A stretch of 64,000 nt of DNA from Collinsella sp. (GCA_019425015.1 JAHYYJ010000002.1:211960-275959); one strand, 5' to 3'. Positions 16,872-26,231 are shown, numbered from the stretch's first letter. Notes: generated by a model not told the origin, from the sequence alone. Numbers and translations are program-made.

Positions 16872-18752
16872 CTAAATCGTAGGAAGCGCAACGACCTCGG
16901 CGGGACGCGCCAGTGTTTCGGCAATACGGTCTTGCACCTCGAGCAGACAGTCGAGCAGCAGCGGGTTAAAGGTGCCGCACTTACCGTCCAGGATCATCTG
17001 AATCGCCTCCTCGTGCGGGATGGCATCCTTGTACACGCGGACGCTCGTCAGCGCATCGTACACGTCGGCCACCGAAACTACCTGCGCGGCGATGGGGATA
17101 TCGTCGCCCTTAAGGCCGTCGGGATAACCCTTGCCGTCCCAGCGCTCGTGGTGCCAACGCGCAATCTGGTACGCATATTCCATAAGCGCATTGCCGGCGT
17201 GATGGCTACCCAGCTCAAGCAGCATATCGGCGCCGATCGTGGTATGCGTCTTCATGATCTCGAACTCCTCGGGCGTAAGGCGTCCGGGCTTGTTGAGAAT
17301 CGCATCGTCAATCGACATCTTGCCGATATCGTGCAGCGCCGAAGCCAGGGCGATCGTGGAGCGTTCCTCATTGTCGAGGAAGATCGTGCCGCTACGCTGG
17401 ACCAGACAGCCAAGCAGCAGCTCGGTCAGCTTCTCGATGTTCGTAACGTGCCTGCCGCTCTCGCCGTTGCGAAGCTCCATGACGCCAGCCATGATGTCGA
17501 TGAGCATGCGACTGTTCTTGACGCGCTCGTTGTACTGCTGGGACAGCAGGCTCGTCAGGCGGCGCTGTTTGGCGTACAGGCGGATGGTGTTGTTTACGCG
17601 GCGGCGCACGATACGGGAGTCAAACGGGCGGTTGATATAGTCTGAGGCGCCCAGCTCGTACGCGCGCAGAACCATATCATCGGAATCTTCACTCGAAATC
17701 ATCATGACAGGCAGATTGTCGATGCCCGATCGGCGCGACAGATCGGCCAGCACCTCAAAGCCGCTTATGCCCGGCATGACAATATCCAGCAGCACGAGCG
17801 ACAACTCATCGCCATAGCGGTCGACCATGTCAAGTGCCGTACGACCGTTGTCGGCCTCGAGGATGCAATACTCGTCCTTGAGCATCTCGTTGAGAATGAC
17901 TCGGTTCATCTCGGAGTCATCGACAATAAGCACCAAAGGCTTTTCGCTTTGGAAAGCCTCGATGGAATCGGCATCGGTCACGACCGTACCGGCTTTTGCC
18001 TTAGCGCGGCTCAGTAACTGGGCAGCGCGGCCAACGCCCTCATCGACCGTCTCGCCATGAATGCGAACGCCACCAACACATGCCGTCAAGCTCACGTACT
18101 CATGGCCCGGAATAATCGTGGAACGAACGGCATCGGACACCTGATGCAGGCGACGGGTGAAGTCATCGGAGGGAATATTGGGCATGACAACCACAAACTT
18201 GTCGCAGCCATAGCGCACAAGCTCGTCAGTCGAACGGATTCCGCTGCGCATGGCTGTCGCCACAGCACCGAGCGCAAGGTCGCCGGCATGACGGCCACAC
18301 GTATCGTTGAAGACCCTAAAATCATCAAGGTCGATCACCGCAACGCCGGCATTCACGCGGGTGCTACGGAGCTTTTCCTCGTAATATCGGCGATTGCGCA
18401 CATTCGTCAGCACGTCGGTGTAGACAAGGTCCTCTTCTGCGGCCTCTTGCTCATCGATCGGACGCACCATCAGCAAGACGTGAGGCTCGCCCTCGACCTT
18501 CAAAGGGCGTAGACGGGCGCGGTACTCAGTGCCATCATTGAGCAGTTGCTCCGACACCTCATCGGAGTCTGCCAAAGCCTCAAGACTTGACTGACGCAGA
18601 CAAGGACACCGATCACCGGCGAGCAGGCAGTTAGGCTCACTCTTAATCTGATCGGCCGACAGCAAACGCACCACGGGGTAGGTCTTCGCGACACGGGCGA
18701 CCTCGGCGGCAGCCTCCTCGTCGGTTAGATTGACCTCGTGATTATTGAGCAT
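16872..18752 (-). CDS. degenerate GGDEF - receiver - HD-GYP response regulator
   Basis: 626 residues. N-terminal 1-105 is a sensor-like region with Cys42, Cys49 and Cys51. A GGDEF domain (about 106-265) follows with the active-site motif changed to YGCDKF (181-186), so it is probably inactive or GTP-binding only. A receiver domain (about 272-392) has DD279-280, phosphorylatable D323 in LLDIVMPG and K/R-type Asn-Arg-Pro at the switch. The C-terminal HD-GYP domain (about 410-610) is intact: HDIGK (474-478) and HHERWDGKGYPDGL. HD-GYP enzymes degrade cyclic-di-GMP. Forms an operon with the HPt gene. Confidence 0.88.
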   Translation of the reverse strand: MLNNHEVNLTDEEAAAEVARVAKTYPVVRLLSADQIKSEPNCLLAGDRCPCLRQSSLEALADSDEVSEQLLNDGTEYRARLRPLKVEGEPHVLLMVRPIDEQEAAEEDLVYTDVLTNVRNRRYYEEKLRSTRVNAGVAVIDLDDFRVFNDTCGRHAGDLALGAVATAMRSGIRSTDELVRYGCDKFVVVMPNIPSDDFTRRLHQVSDAVRSTIIPGHEYVSLTACVGGVRIHGETVDEGVGRAAQLLSRAKAKAGTVVTDADSIEAFQSEKPLVLIVDDSEMNRVILNEMLKDEYCILEADNGRTALDMVDRYGDELSLVLLDIVMPGISGFEVLADLSRRSGIDNLPVMMISSEDSDDMVLRAYELGASDYINRPFDSRIVRRRVNNTIRLYAKQRRLTSLLSQQYNERVKNSRMLIDIMAGVMELRNGESGRHVTNIEKLTELLLGCLVQRSGTIFLDNEERSTIALASALHDIGKMSIDDAILNKPGRLTPEEFEIMKTHTTIGADMLLELGSHHAGNALMEYAYQIARWHHERWDGKGYPDGLKGDDIPIAAQVVSVADVYDALTSVRVYKDAIPHEEAIQMILDGKCGTFNPLLLDCLLEVQDRIAETLARPAEVVALPTI

Positions 18753-18963
18753 ATGGGGCCCTTTCGATAGTTTCGCATGGTAGCGGTGGGTTCCAAATGT
18801 TACAAGGGTAACACCTTGCCGATGCAGGTAAGCACGTGAATGCTGTTACATTTTTATGAGTTGGCAGGCGGCGCGATTGAAGCCGCAGACGTGAGGTTTT
18901 GAGCACATTTGTTAACACGGCCGAAACGTTTGCGAGTGAAGACTGTTTTGATTTTTACGGCTG

Positions 18964-19761
18964 CTAGAGCTCCAGGATGCTACGGACAGTCTGGGCAGCC
19001 GCTGCCGGGCGATCGCGCAGGCCGTTGTGCGCGCCCGGGATTGTCACGAGGGGGCAATCGAGATATTCGGCAGCCGCTCGCGTACCAGCCTCGCGGGATG
19101 TGCCAATCGAGAGCTCGCCCAGGAGCACGGCGGCCACCGTTTTTGACGCGCGAACGCTATCCCAATCGGGAACGCAGGTCATAGCAATCCCGTATTCGTT
19201 TGCCATGAAACTGCGGCCGTTGCGCAGGGCATGTTTGGCTTCCGCTTCGGTCGTTCCAGGAGCCTCGGGGTCCAAGTCGCCGAGGGCTCCCAAGAAAAGC
19301 CGGAGCGCCCTTGAAACCTTTCCCGCCGCAATCATATCGAGCAAAACCGGAGCTGCGCCCATACCGACGCCTTTGTCCGACACAGCCGGCTCATGCAGAA
19401 TCGCACGGGCAACGAGATGGGGTTCGGTGCGAAGAAGCTCCAGCGCCACCAACGTACCGGCGCTATGCGCAAGCACATTTGCCGGAGCGCCAACGTGTTC
19501 GATCACGGCTTGCAGGTCGGCGGCCTGAGCGGCAAGATCATAGCTGCCGTCTGCCGCATCGCTGCTGCCACCGCAGCCGCGGCGGTCGTAGGCAATTACG
19601 CGGTAGTTGCGGCTGAGCTCACAAGCGATACCGTCAAAAAATGTGCCGTCGACACAAGCGCCGTGCACGCACACCAAGGCAGGAGCATCAGGCGACACAT
19701 CCGGGCCGACATATTCGCGACAGGCGATCGTGGTGCCCGCATTCTCGACCGTAAAATCCAT
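18964..19761 (-). CDS. alpha/beta hydrolase
   Basis: 265 residues, alpha/beta-hydrolase fold. The oxyanion segment ALVCVHGACVDGTFF lies at about 29-43, DRRGCGGSS at about 76, the nucleophile elbow LAHSAGTLVAL at about 103, and the C-terminal catalytic histidine in PGAHNGLRDRP. Substrate cannot be inferred. Monocistronic by appearance; 210 bases without a gene separate it from the response regulator, holding only a GTTAC/GTAAC palindrome. Confidence 0.85.
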   Translation of the reverse strand: MDFTVENAGTTIACREYVGPDVSPDAPALVCVHGACVDGTFFDGIACELSRNYRVIAYDRRGCGGSSDAADGSYDLAAQAADLQAVIEHVGAPANVLAHSAGTLVALELLRTEPHLVARAILHEPAVSDKGVGMGAAPVLLDMIAAGKVSRALRLFLGALGDLDPEAPGTTEAEAKHALRNGRSFMANEYGIAMTCVPDWDSVRASKTVAAVLLGELSIGTSREAGTRAAAEYLDCPLVTIPGAHNGLRDRPAAAAQTVRSILEL

Positions 19762-19980
19762 GTTGTGCCCCCGTCATCAATGCTCATCCAGTTGCACGTC
19801 AGTGCGGTTGGATAGACCCGCATTGCCTTACACCTTGTTAACAGATTAACTTTACCCGACCCGAGGCTTTTCATGGCACGGCATCATGAGCGACGTGAAA
19901 AAACGAAACTTGTAAAGCAAGAGCCCACACCTTGCTTTGGAGCCGATGCTATGCTTAGGCACAATTGTCTTGAGGAGCAT

Positions 19981-20763
19981 ATGCCTATGTCTACGTTTTT
20001 GAATGCCAGCCCCATCTTTGGGCCCGTTCGCAGCCGTCGCCTTGGTCTCTCGCTCGGCGTCAACATGATGCCGGCCAGCGGCAAAATCTGCACGTTCGAC
20101 TGCATCTACTGCGAGAACGGCCTCAACGCCGAGCGCCCCTGCCATGAGCCGTATAACACGGCTGCCGTGGTACTCGAAGCGCTCGAGGCAAAGCTGCGCG
20201 AGATGGCAGCCGAGGGCGAGCTCCCCGATGTAATCACCTTCGCAGGCAACGGCGAGCCCACCGCCGCACCGGAGTTTCCACGGGCCATCGCCGGCGCCGT
20301 CGCACTGCGCGACGAGCTTGCCCCAAACTCCAAGATCGCCGTGCTCTCCAACGGCACACGCGCCGACCGCCCCGAGGTGCACGACGCGCTCATGATGGTC
20401 GACGACAACATTCTTAAGCTCGATACCGTCGACCCGGCGTTTATCCAGCTGCTCGACCAGCCTGTTGGCCCCTACAACGTCGAACACCAGATCGAGACGT
20501 TCGCAAGCTTTGACGGTCACGTTATTATCCAGACGATCTTTTTGACCGGCGAGTATCAGGGCAAGCTCATCGACAATACCGGCGAGGAGTATGTTGCCCC
20601 CTGGCTCGCGGCGCTTGAGCGCATTCGTCCGCAGGAGGCGACCATCTACACGGTCGCGCGCGAGACACCAGTCGCCGGCCTTGCCAAAGCAGCGCCCGAG
20701 GTGCTCGACGCCATTGCCGCGCGCGTGCGCGCCCTCGGTATTCCCTGCCAGGTGAGCTACTAG
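19981..20763 (+). CDS. radical SAM protein
   Basis: 260 residues. The 4Fe-4S cluster motif CTFDCIYC (C-x3-C-x2-C) lies near residue 40 and GNGEPTAAPEF is the usual second motif. The short N-terminal GPVRSRRLGLSLGVNMMP belongs to the family of small wyosine-like radical SAM proteins of unknown substrate. ATG 19981 follows GAGGAG at good spacing; the frame extends upstream into non-coding sequence. It stands alone and is unlikely to serve the six-cysteine peptide 5 kb away. Confidence 0.85.
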   Translation: MPMSTFLNASPIFGPVRSRRLGLSLGVNMMPASGKICTFDCIYCENGLNAERPCHEPYNTAAVVLEALEAKLREMAAEGELPDVITFAGNGEPTAAPEFPRAIAGAVALRDELAPNSKIAVLSNGTRADRPEVHDALMMVDDNILKLDTVDPAFIQLLDQPVGPYNVEHQIETFASFDGHVIIQTIFLTGEYQGKLIDNTGEEYVAPWLAALERIRPQEATIYTVARETPVAGLAKAAPEVLDAIAARVRALGIPCQVSY

Positions 20764-20804
20764 CAAAACCACGCAGCAGCTAGTGCCCGCCATCCCGCCC
20801 CATC

Positions 20805-20871
20805 AGTTGCGGTGATATAGTTCCTATTTGTGCTGTTAAACCGCTTAAATCGGAACTATATCACCGCAACT
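20805..20871. repeat. TTGCGGTGATATAGTTCC palindromic repeat, copy 1
   Basis: AGTTGCGGTGATATAGTTCC is perfectly inverted after a 27-nt loop. Recurs at 42127-42194 with few changes. Lies just before the promoter region of the map gene. Confidence 0.8.
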
Positions 20872-20923
20872 TTTATGGCCGCGTGGGTGGGCTATACTAG
20901 CTGCGAATGAAAGGAAGTTAGCC

Positions 20924-21811
20924 ATGTATGACAAAGGACCCGTGCCCGGCCGCAACGACGCTTGCTGGTGCGGCAGCGGCAAGAAATACAAGAAATGCCA
21001 TAGCGCCTTTGATGAGCGCCTCGAGCGCTTGTGGGAAGAAGGCTGGGAGGTTCTGCCTCGCACGCTCTACAAGACTCCCGCCGATATCGAGGGCATCAAG
21101 CGCTCGGCAGCCATCAACGTGGGCGTGCTCGATTATGTGGGCGAGCATATCGCCGCAGGCATGACCACCAACCAGATCGACCAGATGATCTACGACTACA
21201 CCGTCGAGCACGGTGGCACGCCGGCCGACCTCAACTATGAGGGCTACCCCAAGAGCGTTTGCACCTCGATCAACGACGTGGTCTGTCACGGTATCCCCTG
21301 CGATACGGACGTGCTGCACGAGGGCGACATCATCAACGTCGACTGCTCCACGATCTTGGACGGCTACTTTAGCGATTCGAGCCGCATGTTCTGCATCGGC
21401 GAGGTCTCGGCCGAGCGCCGGCGCCTGGTCGATGTCACCCGCGCCAGCGTGGAGGCGGGCTTGGCAGCCGTCAAGCCATGGCTGCCGCTGTCCGTTATGG
21501 CCGAGGCCGTGCAAAAGACGGTCGAGGACGCCGGCTTTAGCGTGGTGCGCGAGTACGGCGGACACGGCATCGGTAAGGAGTTCCACGAGGACCCGTTTGT
21601 GGGCTTTACCACCGGGGCACCCGATGTGGACACCATCATGGCTCCGGGCATGGTCTTTACCATCGAGCCCATGGTCAATGCCGGAGCGCCCGACATCAAG
21701 ATTAGCAAGGGCGACGGTTGGTGCGTGCGCACCAAGGACGGCAGCGATTCGGCCCAGTGCGAGGTACAGCTCGTGGTGACCGAGGACGGCTACGAGCTGC
21801 TGAGCTGGTAG
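20924..21811 (+). CDS. map: methionine aminopeptidase with SEC-C zinc finger
   Basis: 295 residues. N-terminal SEC-C motif (about 8-26: GRNDACWCGSGKKYKKCH) binds zinc and may dock on the ribosome. The M24 peptidase domain follows; metal ligands can be placed in NVDCSTILDGYFSDSS (two Asp), YGGHGIGKEFHEDP (His), TIEPM (Glu) and CEVQLVVT (Glu). It removes initiator methionine from nascent proteins. Ribosome site AAAGGAAG. Strong terminator downstream. Confidence 0.95.
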   Translation: MYDKGPVPGRNDACWCGSGKKYKKCHSAFDERLERLWEEGWEVLPRTLYKTPADIEGIKRSAAINVGVLDYVGEHIAAGMTTNQIDQMIYDYTVEHGGTPADLNYEGYPKSVCTSINDVVCHGIPCDTDVLHEGDIINVDCSTILDGYFSDSSRMFCIGEVSAERRRLVDVTRASVEAGLAAVKPWLPLSVMAEAVQKTVEDAGFSVVREYGGHGIGKEFHEDPFVGFTTGAPDVDTIMAPGMVFTIEPMVNAGAPDIKISKGDGWCVRTKDGSDSAQCEVQLVVTEDGYELLSW

Positions 21812-21819
21812 CCGCGGAT

Positions 21820-21867
21820 GCGCCGGATGCTGACGGGCACGCTCGTCTTGCACCCGGCGTTTTATTT
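21820..21867 (+). terminator. terminator of map
   Basis: GCGCCGGaTGC ... GCAcCCGGCG followed by TTTTATTT. Confidence 0.75.
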
Positions 21868-21886
21868 GAACGTTTTGCCTGATACA

Positions 21887-21920
21887 ACCTGCCAAAACAA
21901 CCTGTCCCTTTTTGGCAGGT
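21887..21920. repeat. CCTGTCCCTTTTTGGCAGG repeat, copy a
   Basis: ACCTGCCAAAA-(caacctgtccc)-TTTTTGGCAGGT, a hairpin with a CTGTCCC-bearing loop. Immediately upstream of the hydroxyacid dehydrogenase ribosome site, so it would be in the 5' UTR. Confidence 0.85.
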
Positions 21921-21939
21921 CGAGCGGAAAGGACTGCTT

Positions 21940-22875
21940 GTGAACATCCTGGTTTTGCTGCCCGTCAACGACCGCCATCGCGCAATTCTTGAGTCGAGCG
22001 CTCCGGGCGAGGACTTTATCTACACGAGCTCCGACGCCGCCACGCGCGAGCAGGTCGCCGATGCCGACGTGATCCTGGGCAACATCGACCCTGACATGCT
22101 CACGGCATGCGAGCATCTCCAGCTGTTGCAATTGCAGACCGCCGGCTATGACGACTACCTTGCCGCCGGCACCGTGCCGGCCGACGCCAAGCTGTCTTGC
22201 TCGATCGGCGCCTACGGTCAGGCCGTAAGCGAGCACATGTTTGCCATGGTGCTGTCAATGATGAAGCACCTGCCCGGCTACCAGGACCTGCAGCGCGAAC
22301 ATCGCTGGGAGGATTTAGGTCCGGTCACCTCGCTCAAAAATGCCAACGTGCTGGTGCTGGGCGCGGGCGATATCGGCGGCCACTTTGCCACGCTCTGCCG
22401 CAGCATGGGCGCACATGTCCGCGGCATCAAGCGCCATCCACTCGTCTACCCCATTGTGTTTGAGGACATGGACGGCATGGATGCCCTGCCCGAGCGCCTG
22501 GCCGAGGCTGACATCGTCGCATCCTTTATGCCCAGCACACCCGAGACCCGCGGCCTGGCGAACGCCGAGTTCTTCGCCGCGATGAAGCCGGGCGCCTTCT
22601 TTGCCAACGGCGGCCGCGGCGACCTTGTGGTCGCCGACGACTTGGTTGCCGCCCTGGAGTCGGGCCATCTCGCCGGCGCCGCGGTCGACGTCACCGACCC
22701 CGAGCCGCTGTCTGAGACAAGCCCACTGTGGGATGCACCCAACATGCTCATCACGCCGCACGTCTCAGGTTGGTTCCACCTGGCAGCCACGCTCAACAAT
22801 GTGGTCGACATCGCCGCGGAGAACCTGCGTCACCTGCAGGCCGGCGAAACTTTACGTTGTTGGATCGAGCACTGA
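21940..22875 (+). CDS. D-2-hydroxyacid dehydrogenase family protein
   Basis: 311 residues. NAD-binding Rossmann motif VLVLGAGDIGGHFA (about 134-147), then ADIVASFMPSTPETRGL, FANGGRGDLV and the C-terminal ITPHVSGWFH with the catalytic histidine. The family reduces 2-keto acids such as phosphoglycerate, glyoxylate or phenylpyruvate; the substrate is not visible. GTG start at 21940 behind GGAAAGGA. Two tandem hairpins follow the stop. Confidence 0.88.
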   Translation: MNILVLLPVNDRHRAILESSAPGEDFIYTSSDAATREQVADADVILGNIDPDMLTACEHLQLLQLQTAGYDDYLAAGTVPADAKLSCSIGAYGQAVSEHMFAMVLSMMKHLPGYQDLQREHRWEDLGPVTSLKNANVLVLGAGDIGGHFATLCRSMGAHVRGIKRHPLVYPIVFEDMDGMDALPERLAEADIVASFMPSTPETRGLANAEFFAAMKPGAFFANGGRGDLVVADDLVAALESGHLAGAAVDVTDPEPLSETSPLWDAPNMLITPHVSGWFHLAATLNNVVDIAAENLRHLQAGETLRCWIEH

Positions 22876-22876
22876 T

Positions 22877-22976
22877 TTGTTCCGGCGTTTTACCAAACGC
22901 CGGAACCCCTCGACGCTGCGCTCTTAGGTTCCGCCGTTCTAACGAACGGCGGACCACTCGACGCTGCGAGCCCGCC
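22877..22976. repeat. two tandem hairpin units after the dehydrogenase gene
   Basis: Unit 1: GTTCCGGCGTTTtaccAAACGCCGGAAC, then CCCTCGACGCTGCG. Unit 2: TTCCGCCGTTctaacgAACGGCGGA, then CCACTCGACGCTGCG. The stems differ while the CTCGACGCTGCG tail is shared, so this is a tandem of about 48 bp with co-varying stems. Confidence 0.65.
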
Positions 22977-23314
22977 GTTTGGCCAATCTGCCGTTCAATT
23001 TCAAAGGCGCGACCAGAAGGTCAGCGCCTTTTCATTTCACGGCACCTTGGCTCAAACGGCGGGCTCTCGCTGGCGTGCGCTCTACCTGCGGCGTTTCGCT
23101 GGCGTCGGCTTCATCTGCAAGCCTTAGCAGTTCCGTCTTGCCGTTGGCGTTGTGGCATTTGCCCAGATAAAACCTGCCAAAATAAACCTGTCCCTTTTTG
23201 GTAGGTTTGGCGCAATGGGGTCAGGTTGGCTTGCGCCATACCGGTAGTTCTGTCTGCGACACTCTCGCCAAAGTGATATCAAACATACATCTAGCGTTTT
23301 CGACACTTCGCTTA
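22977..23314. other. gene-free stretch
   Basis: No convincing gene. It contains scattered GCGGG/CTGCG segments and a CCTGTCCC repeat (copy b, 23161-23206). Confidence 0.5.
23161..23206. repeat. CCTGTCCCTTTTTGGCAGG repeat, copy b
   Basis: GCCCAGATAAAACCTGCCAA at the left, loop with ATAAACCTGTCCC, and TTTTTGGTAGGTTT at the right. Full-length copy including the GCCCAGATAAA lead. Confidence 0.85.
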
Positions 23315-23497
23315 TTAGAGCCAGTCCGTCTCCTCGTCATAGCGGTCCGAATAGGCGTTACGCTTGAGTTCTTCAGCACTCGTTGGTCGCGCCTTGGACA
23401 CGTCGACCCCTGACTCATGGCAAGCGGCGACGAACAGTTGTAAACCCCGATCAATAAGCTGAGCCCCACGCTCGGCCTTCATTTCTTCGGCTCGCAT
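23315..23497 (-). CDS. small hypothetical protein coupled to the aminopeptidase gene
   Basis: 60 residues, charged and helical, MRAEEMKAERGAQLIDRG at the start and DRYDEETDWL at the end. The ATG follows the aminopeptidase stop codon directly (TAA-ATG), which suits translational coupling. I do not recognise a family; the size and helix-loop pattern recall RelB-like antitoxins but no toxin is adjacent. May be a real small protein or chance. Confidence 0.35.
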   Translation of the reverse strand: MRAEEMKAERGAQLIDRGLQLFVAACHESGVDVSKARPTSAEELKRNAYSDRYDEETDWL

Positions 23498-24883
23498 TTA
23501 GAGTTCCACGCTTTCGGCGCCGTTGATGGTTAGGTTGCGCTCGTAGAAGGCGGTGAGGGCGCGGATGGCGTACATCACGTCGCGCACGCCGCCGGTCTCG
23601 TAGCTCGAGTGCATGGCAAGCTGCGGCAGGCCCACGTCCACGGCATGCATGCTCGCCTGCATGTTCGACAGGTTGCCGAGCGTGGAGCCACCCGCCATAT
23701 CGCTCTTGTTTGCGAAGGCCTGCGTGGGTACGTCAGTGTCATCGCAGATGGCCTGGAACACCGCGCGACTAAAGGCATCGGTGCAGTAGTGCTGGTTGGC
23801 GGCCTCCTTGATGACGATGCCGCCGTTGAGCACAACCTGGTTGCGGGCGTCGCACTTCTCGGCGTGGTTGGGGTGCACGGCATGCGCGTTGTCGCAGCTC
23901 ACGAGCATCGAAGCGGCAAGCGCACGGTGGTACGACTCGTCGTCAAAGCCCAGCGAGCCGTTAATGCGGCGCAGTGCATCGGCCAAGAACGTCGACATGG
24001 CGCCCTGCTTGGTCTCGGAGCCAACCTCCTCATTATCAAAGCAGCAGAAGACCGAAACGTCGTGCGCGTTCTCGGCACCCAAAAATGCCTGTAGCGAGGT
24101 GTAGGCGCAGGCCAGGTCGTCGAGCTTGGGCGTCGAGATAAACTCGTCGGCCCAGCCCCAAATGCGCGCATCCTGACGATTGACCAGGAACAGATCGCGG
24201 CCCAAAATTTGCTCGGGCTCAACGTCCAGTTCGTCGGCGATCAGGGCGTCAAAATCTCCCTGCTTAAGGTCACCGGCGCTGATGAGCGGGCACAGGTCGA
24301 CGGCGCGATTGGGAGCAAAGCCCTCGTTAACGCCGCGGTTCATATGGATAGCAAGGCTCGGGATAATAGCGACCTCGCGCTCGGTGGCAAGCAGACGACT
24401 CTCGATACGGTCGCCCTCGCGTACCAACACGCGGCCCGCGAGTGCCAGCGGACGATCGAACCAGGTGTAGTCGATCATGCCGCCGTAGGCCTCGGTGTTC
24501 AGGCGCAGCGTCTCGCCCGCGCCGTCAAGCTCAGGCACGGCCTTGACCTTAAACGTCGGCGAATCGCTGTGCGACGCCGTGAGCTGAAAATGATAGTCGC
24601 CGGCAACGCCGTCCTCGCCCCACGTAGCAGCCAGGTTCTCGCCCACCTTAAAGGCAACAACGCTCGAGGTATTGCGCTGCGTGTAATAACGCCCGCCTGG
24701 TTCGATGTCCCACGCCGCATTCTCGGGCAGGTAGGTAAAGCCCGCCTCGTCGAGCTCGGCCATAATGGTCGCCGCCGTATGGAACATGCTGGGGCATGCC
24801 TCGATAAAGTCGATAAGGTCGTTGGCGGCCTCGATATCATCGGCCGTCACATGCGCGCGCTCGGGCGTTTCCTGATCCGTCAT
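23498..24883 (-). CDS. M18 family aminopeptidase
   Basis: 461 residues, the usual length. Zinc-ligand segments seen are TASHSDSPTFKVK (His-x-Asp), SVFCCFDNEEVGSETKQGA (Asp, Glu-Glu) and the C-terminal MHSSYETGG (His). Internal DDLACAYTSL is also an M18 mark. It removes N-terminal acidic or neutral residues from peptides in the cytoplasm. ATG 24883 (MTDQETPERA) follows AAGGGGAGAG; a 37-codon upstream extension has no site. Confidence 0.93.
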   Translation of the reverse strand: MTDQETPERAHVTADDIEAANDLIDFIEACPSMFHTAATIMAELDEAGFTYLPENAAWDIEPGGRYYTQRNTSSVVAFKVGENLAATWGEDGVAGDYHFQLTASHSDSPTFKVKAVPELDGAGETLRLNTEAYGGMIDYTWFDRPLALAGRVLVREGDRIESRLLATEREVAIIPSLAIHMNRGVNEGFAPNRAVDLCPLISAGDLKQGDFDALIADELDVEPEQILGRDLFLVNRQDARIWGWADEFISTPKLDDLACAYTSLQAFLGAENAHDVSVFCCFDNEEVGSETKQGAMSTFLADALRRINGSLGFDDESYHRALAASMLVSCDNAHAVHPNHAEKCDARNQVVLNGGIVIKEAANQHYCTDAFSRAVFQAICDDTDVPTQAFANKSDMAGGSTLGNLSNMQASMHAVDVGLPQLAMHSSYETGGVRDVMYAIRALTAFYERNLTINGAESVEL

Positions 24884-25044
24884 GCTCTCCCCTTTCGCTG
24901 GGTTGATGGTCCCCTCCAGCATACCCCGCCGCGCCAGTGCCGTGCCTTTCATTCCATGTTTAATCCCGCGCCGCTCGCCAAGTTGAGCCATCATGCCCGC
25001 ACTCCTTTTGCGACAATTACGCTAACAGGACGAAAGGAGCCGTC

Positions 25045-26130
25045 ATGAAGCCACGTAACATTGCCATCGCCTGCGGTGTCGCGGGAGTCGCCGTCGGCCT
25101 TGCCGCTGCCACCGGCACCGTTTATCACAAACAAATCAAGTCCGCCGCGTCACTCAAACGCTTGACCGGCTACACGGATGGCTATGACCTGTACGCAATC
25201 GACATCGCCTACGACTACGATCTTGATCGCATCATCGCCGCTGGCGTGCGCGATGACCAGGCCTACATCGATGCCGTGGTGGCGCAGGTGCTGCCCGGTG
25301 TGCCGGCACATGTCCAGGCGCCCCAGTTTGCCTGCAGCGCTTTTGTCGCCGTAGATGCCGAAGGCCGCGTGCGTACCGGTCGCAATTACGACTTTAAGGA
25401 CGACACCTCGGCGCTGCTGGTGCGCAATCACCCACGCGGCGGCTATGCCTCCATCGGGTTTGCCGCCCTTAACAACCTGGGCGATAACACTCCGCTTGAC
25501 TCCGTCGCCGGACGCGCCGCCGCACTCATGGGCCCGTTTGCCCAGCTCGACGGCGTCAACGAATGTGGCGTGTCCATTGCCGTGCTCACCCTGGATTCCA
25601 AACCCTGTGACCAGGACACGCAGCGCCCCGTCATCAATACCTCGCTCGCCATCCGTCTGGTGCTCGACCGTGCCGCCACCACGCAAGAAGCTGTCGACCT
25701 GCTTTCCGCCTACGACATGCACGCCATGGCAGGACGCGATTACCACTTCTTTATCAACGACGCCACCGGTGACGCGCGCGTAGTAGAGTGGGATCCGCGC
25801 GATCCGGACCGCGCTTTCAAAGCGACTCCTGTACGCCAGGTTACAAACTTCTACGCCTGCTATGGCGACGAAGTGCTGCCCAACCAAAAGAATGGCGAGC
25901 TGGGCCATGGTAAAGAGCGCGCCGTCGCAATCGCCGATGTCCTCGACGCCCATGCCGGCGCCCAAGACGAGGCAGTCGCTTGGAAGGCCCTTCGCGCTGC
26001 GGCGCAAGAGCCCAATCCGGAAGACATCACCAGCAATACGCAATGGTCGGTCGTCTTTGACAATACCGAGCCCGCTGCCGCCATCACGCTGCGCCGCCAC
26101 TGGGGCAACGTCGATGCCTTCGCACTGTAA
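25045..26130 (+). CDS. linear amide C-N hydrolase (choloylglycine hydrolase/acyltransferase family)
   Basis: 361 residues. An N-terminal hydrophobic segment (8-27) anchors or exports it. The Ntn-hydrolase nucleophile is the Cys of PQFACSAFVAVD (about 98), followed by RTGRNYDFKDD with the conserved Arg-Asn-Tyr-Asp. Later GVNECGVSIAVLTLD and AMAGRDYHFFINDATGDARVVEW fit the C45/C59 group. Members deconjugate bile salts, open penicillin or cleave N-acyl amides; the substrate here is not predictable. The nucleophile is far from the start, so it needs processing or is used internally. Confidence 0.8.
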   Translation: MKPRNIAIACGVAGVAVGLAAATGTVYHKQIKSAASLKRLTGYTDGYDLYAIDIAYDYDLDRIIAAGVRDDQAYIDAVVAQVLPGVPAHVQAPQFACSAFVAVDAEGRVRTGRNYDFKDDTSALLVRNHPRGGYASIGFAALNNLGDNTPLDSVAGRAAALMGPFAQLDGVNECGVSIAVLTLDSKPCDQDTQRPVINTSLAIRLVLDRAATTQEAVDLLSAYDMHAMAGRDYHFFINDATGDARVVEWDPRDPDRAFKATPVRQVTNFYACYGDEVLPNQKNGELGHGKERAVAIADVLDAHAGAQDEAVAWKALRAAAQEPNPEDITSNTQWSVVFDNTEPAAAITLRRHWGNVDAFAL

Positions 26131-26198
26131 GGAGCCAGGCCCGTCGACCTTACGTTCCCTGGCGTTGCTTACATTTCCATACGCTTGAGCTAACACGT

Positions 26199-26231
26199 TT
26201 TACCCCCGTATCAACAGTGTGCGGGGGTAAA
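26199..26231. terminator. TTTACCCCCG palindrome upstream of pfkA
   Basis: TTTACCCCCG-(tatcaacagtgtg)-CGGGGGTAAA, 38 bases before the pfkA start. Could terminate the upstream transcript or act as an operator/5' UTR stem. Confidence 0.5.

Noticed and set aside
19981..20763. Radical SAM protein as maturase of the six-cysteine peptide
   Set aside because: It is 5 kb away in another unit, has no visible SPASM or RRE region, and belongs to a small housekeeping-like family.
22728..23204. 158-residue plus-strand frame after the hydroxyacid dehydrogenase
   Set aside because: Begins inside the dehydrogenase gene and runs through hairpins; composition is that of non-coding repeat DNA.
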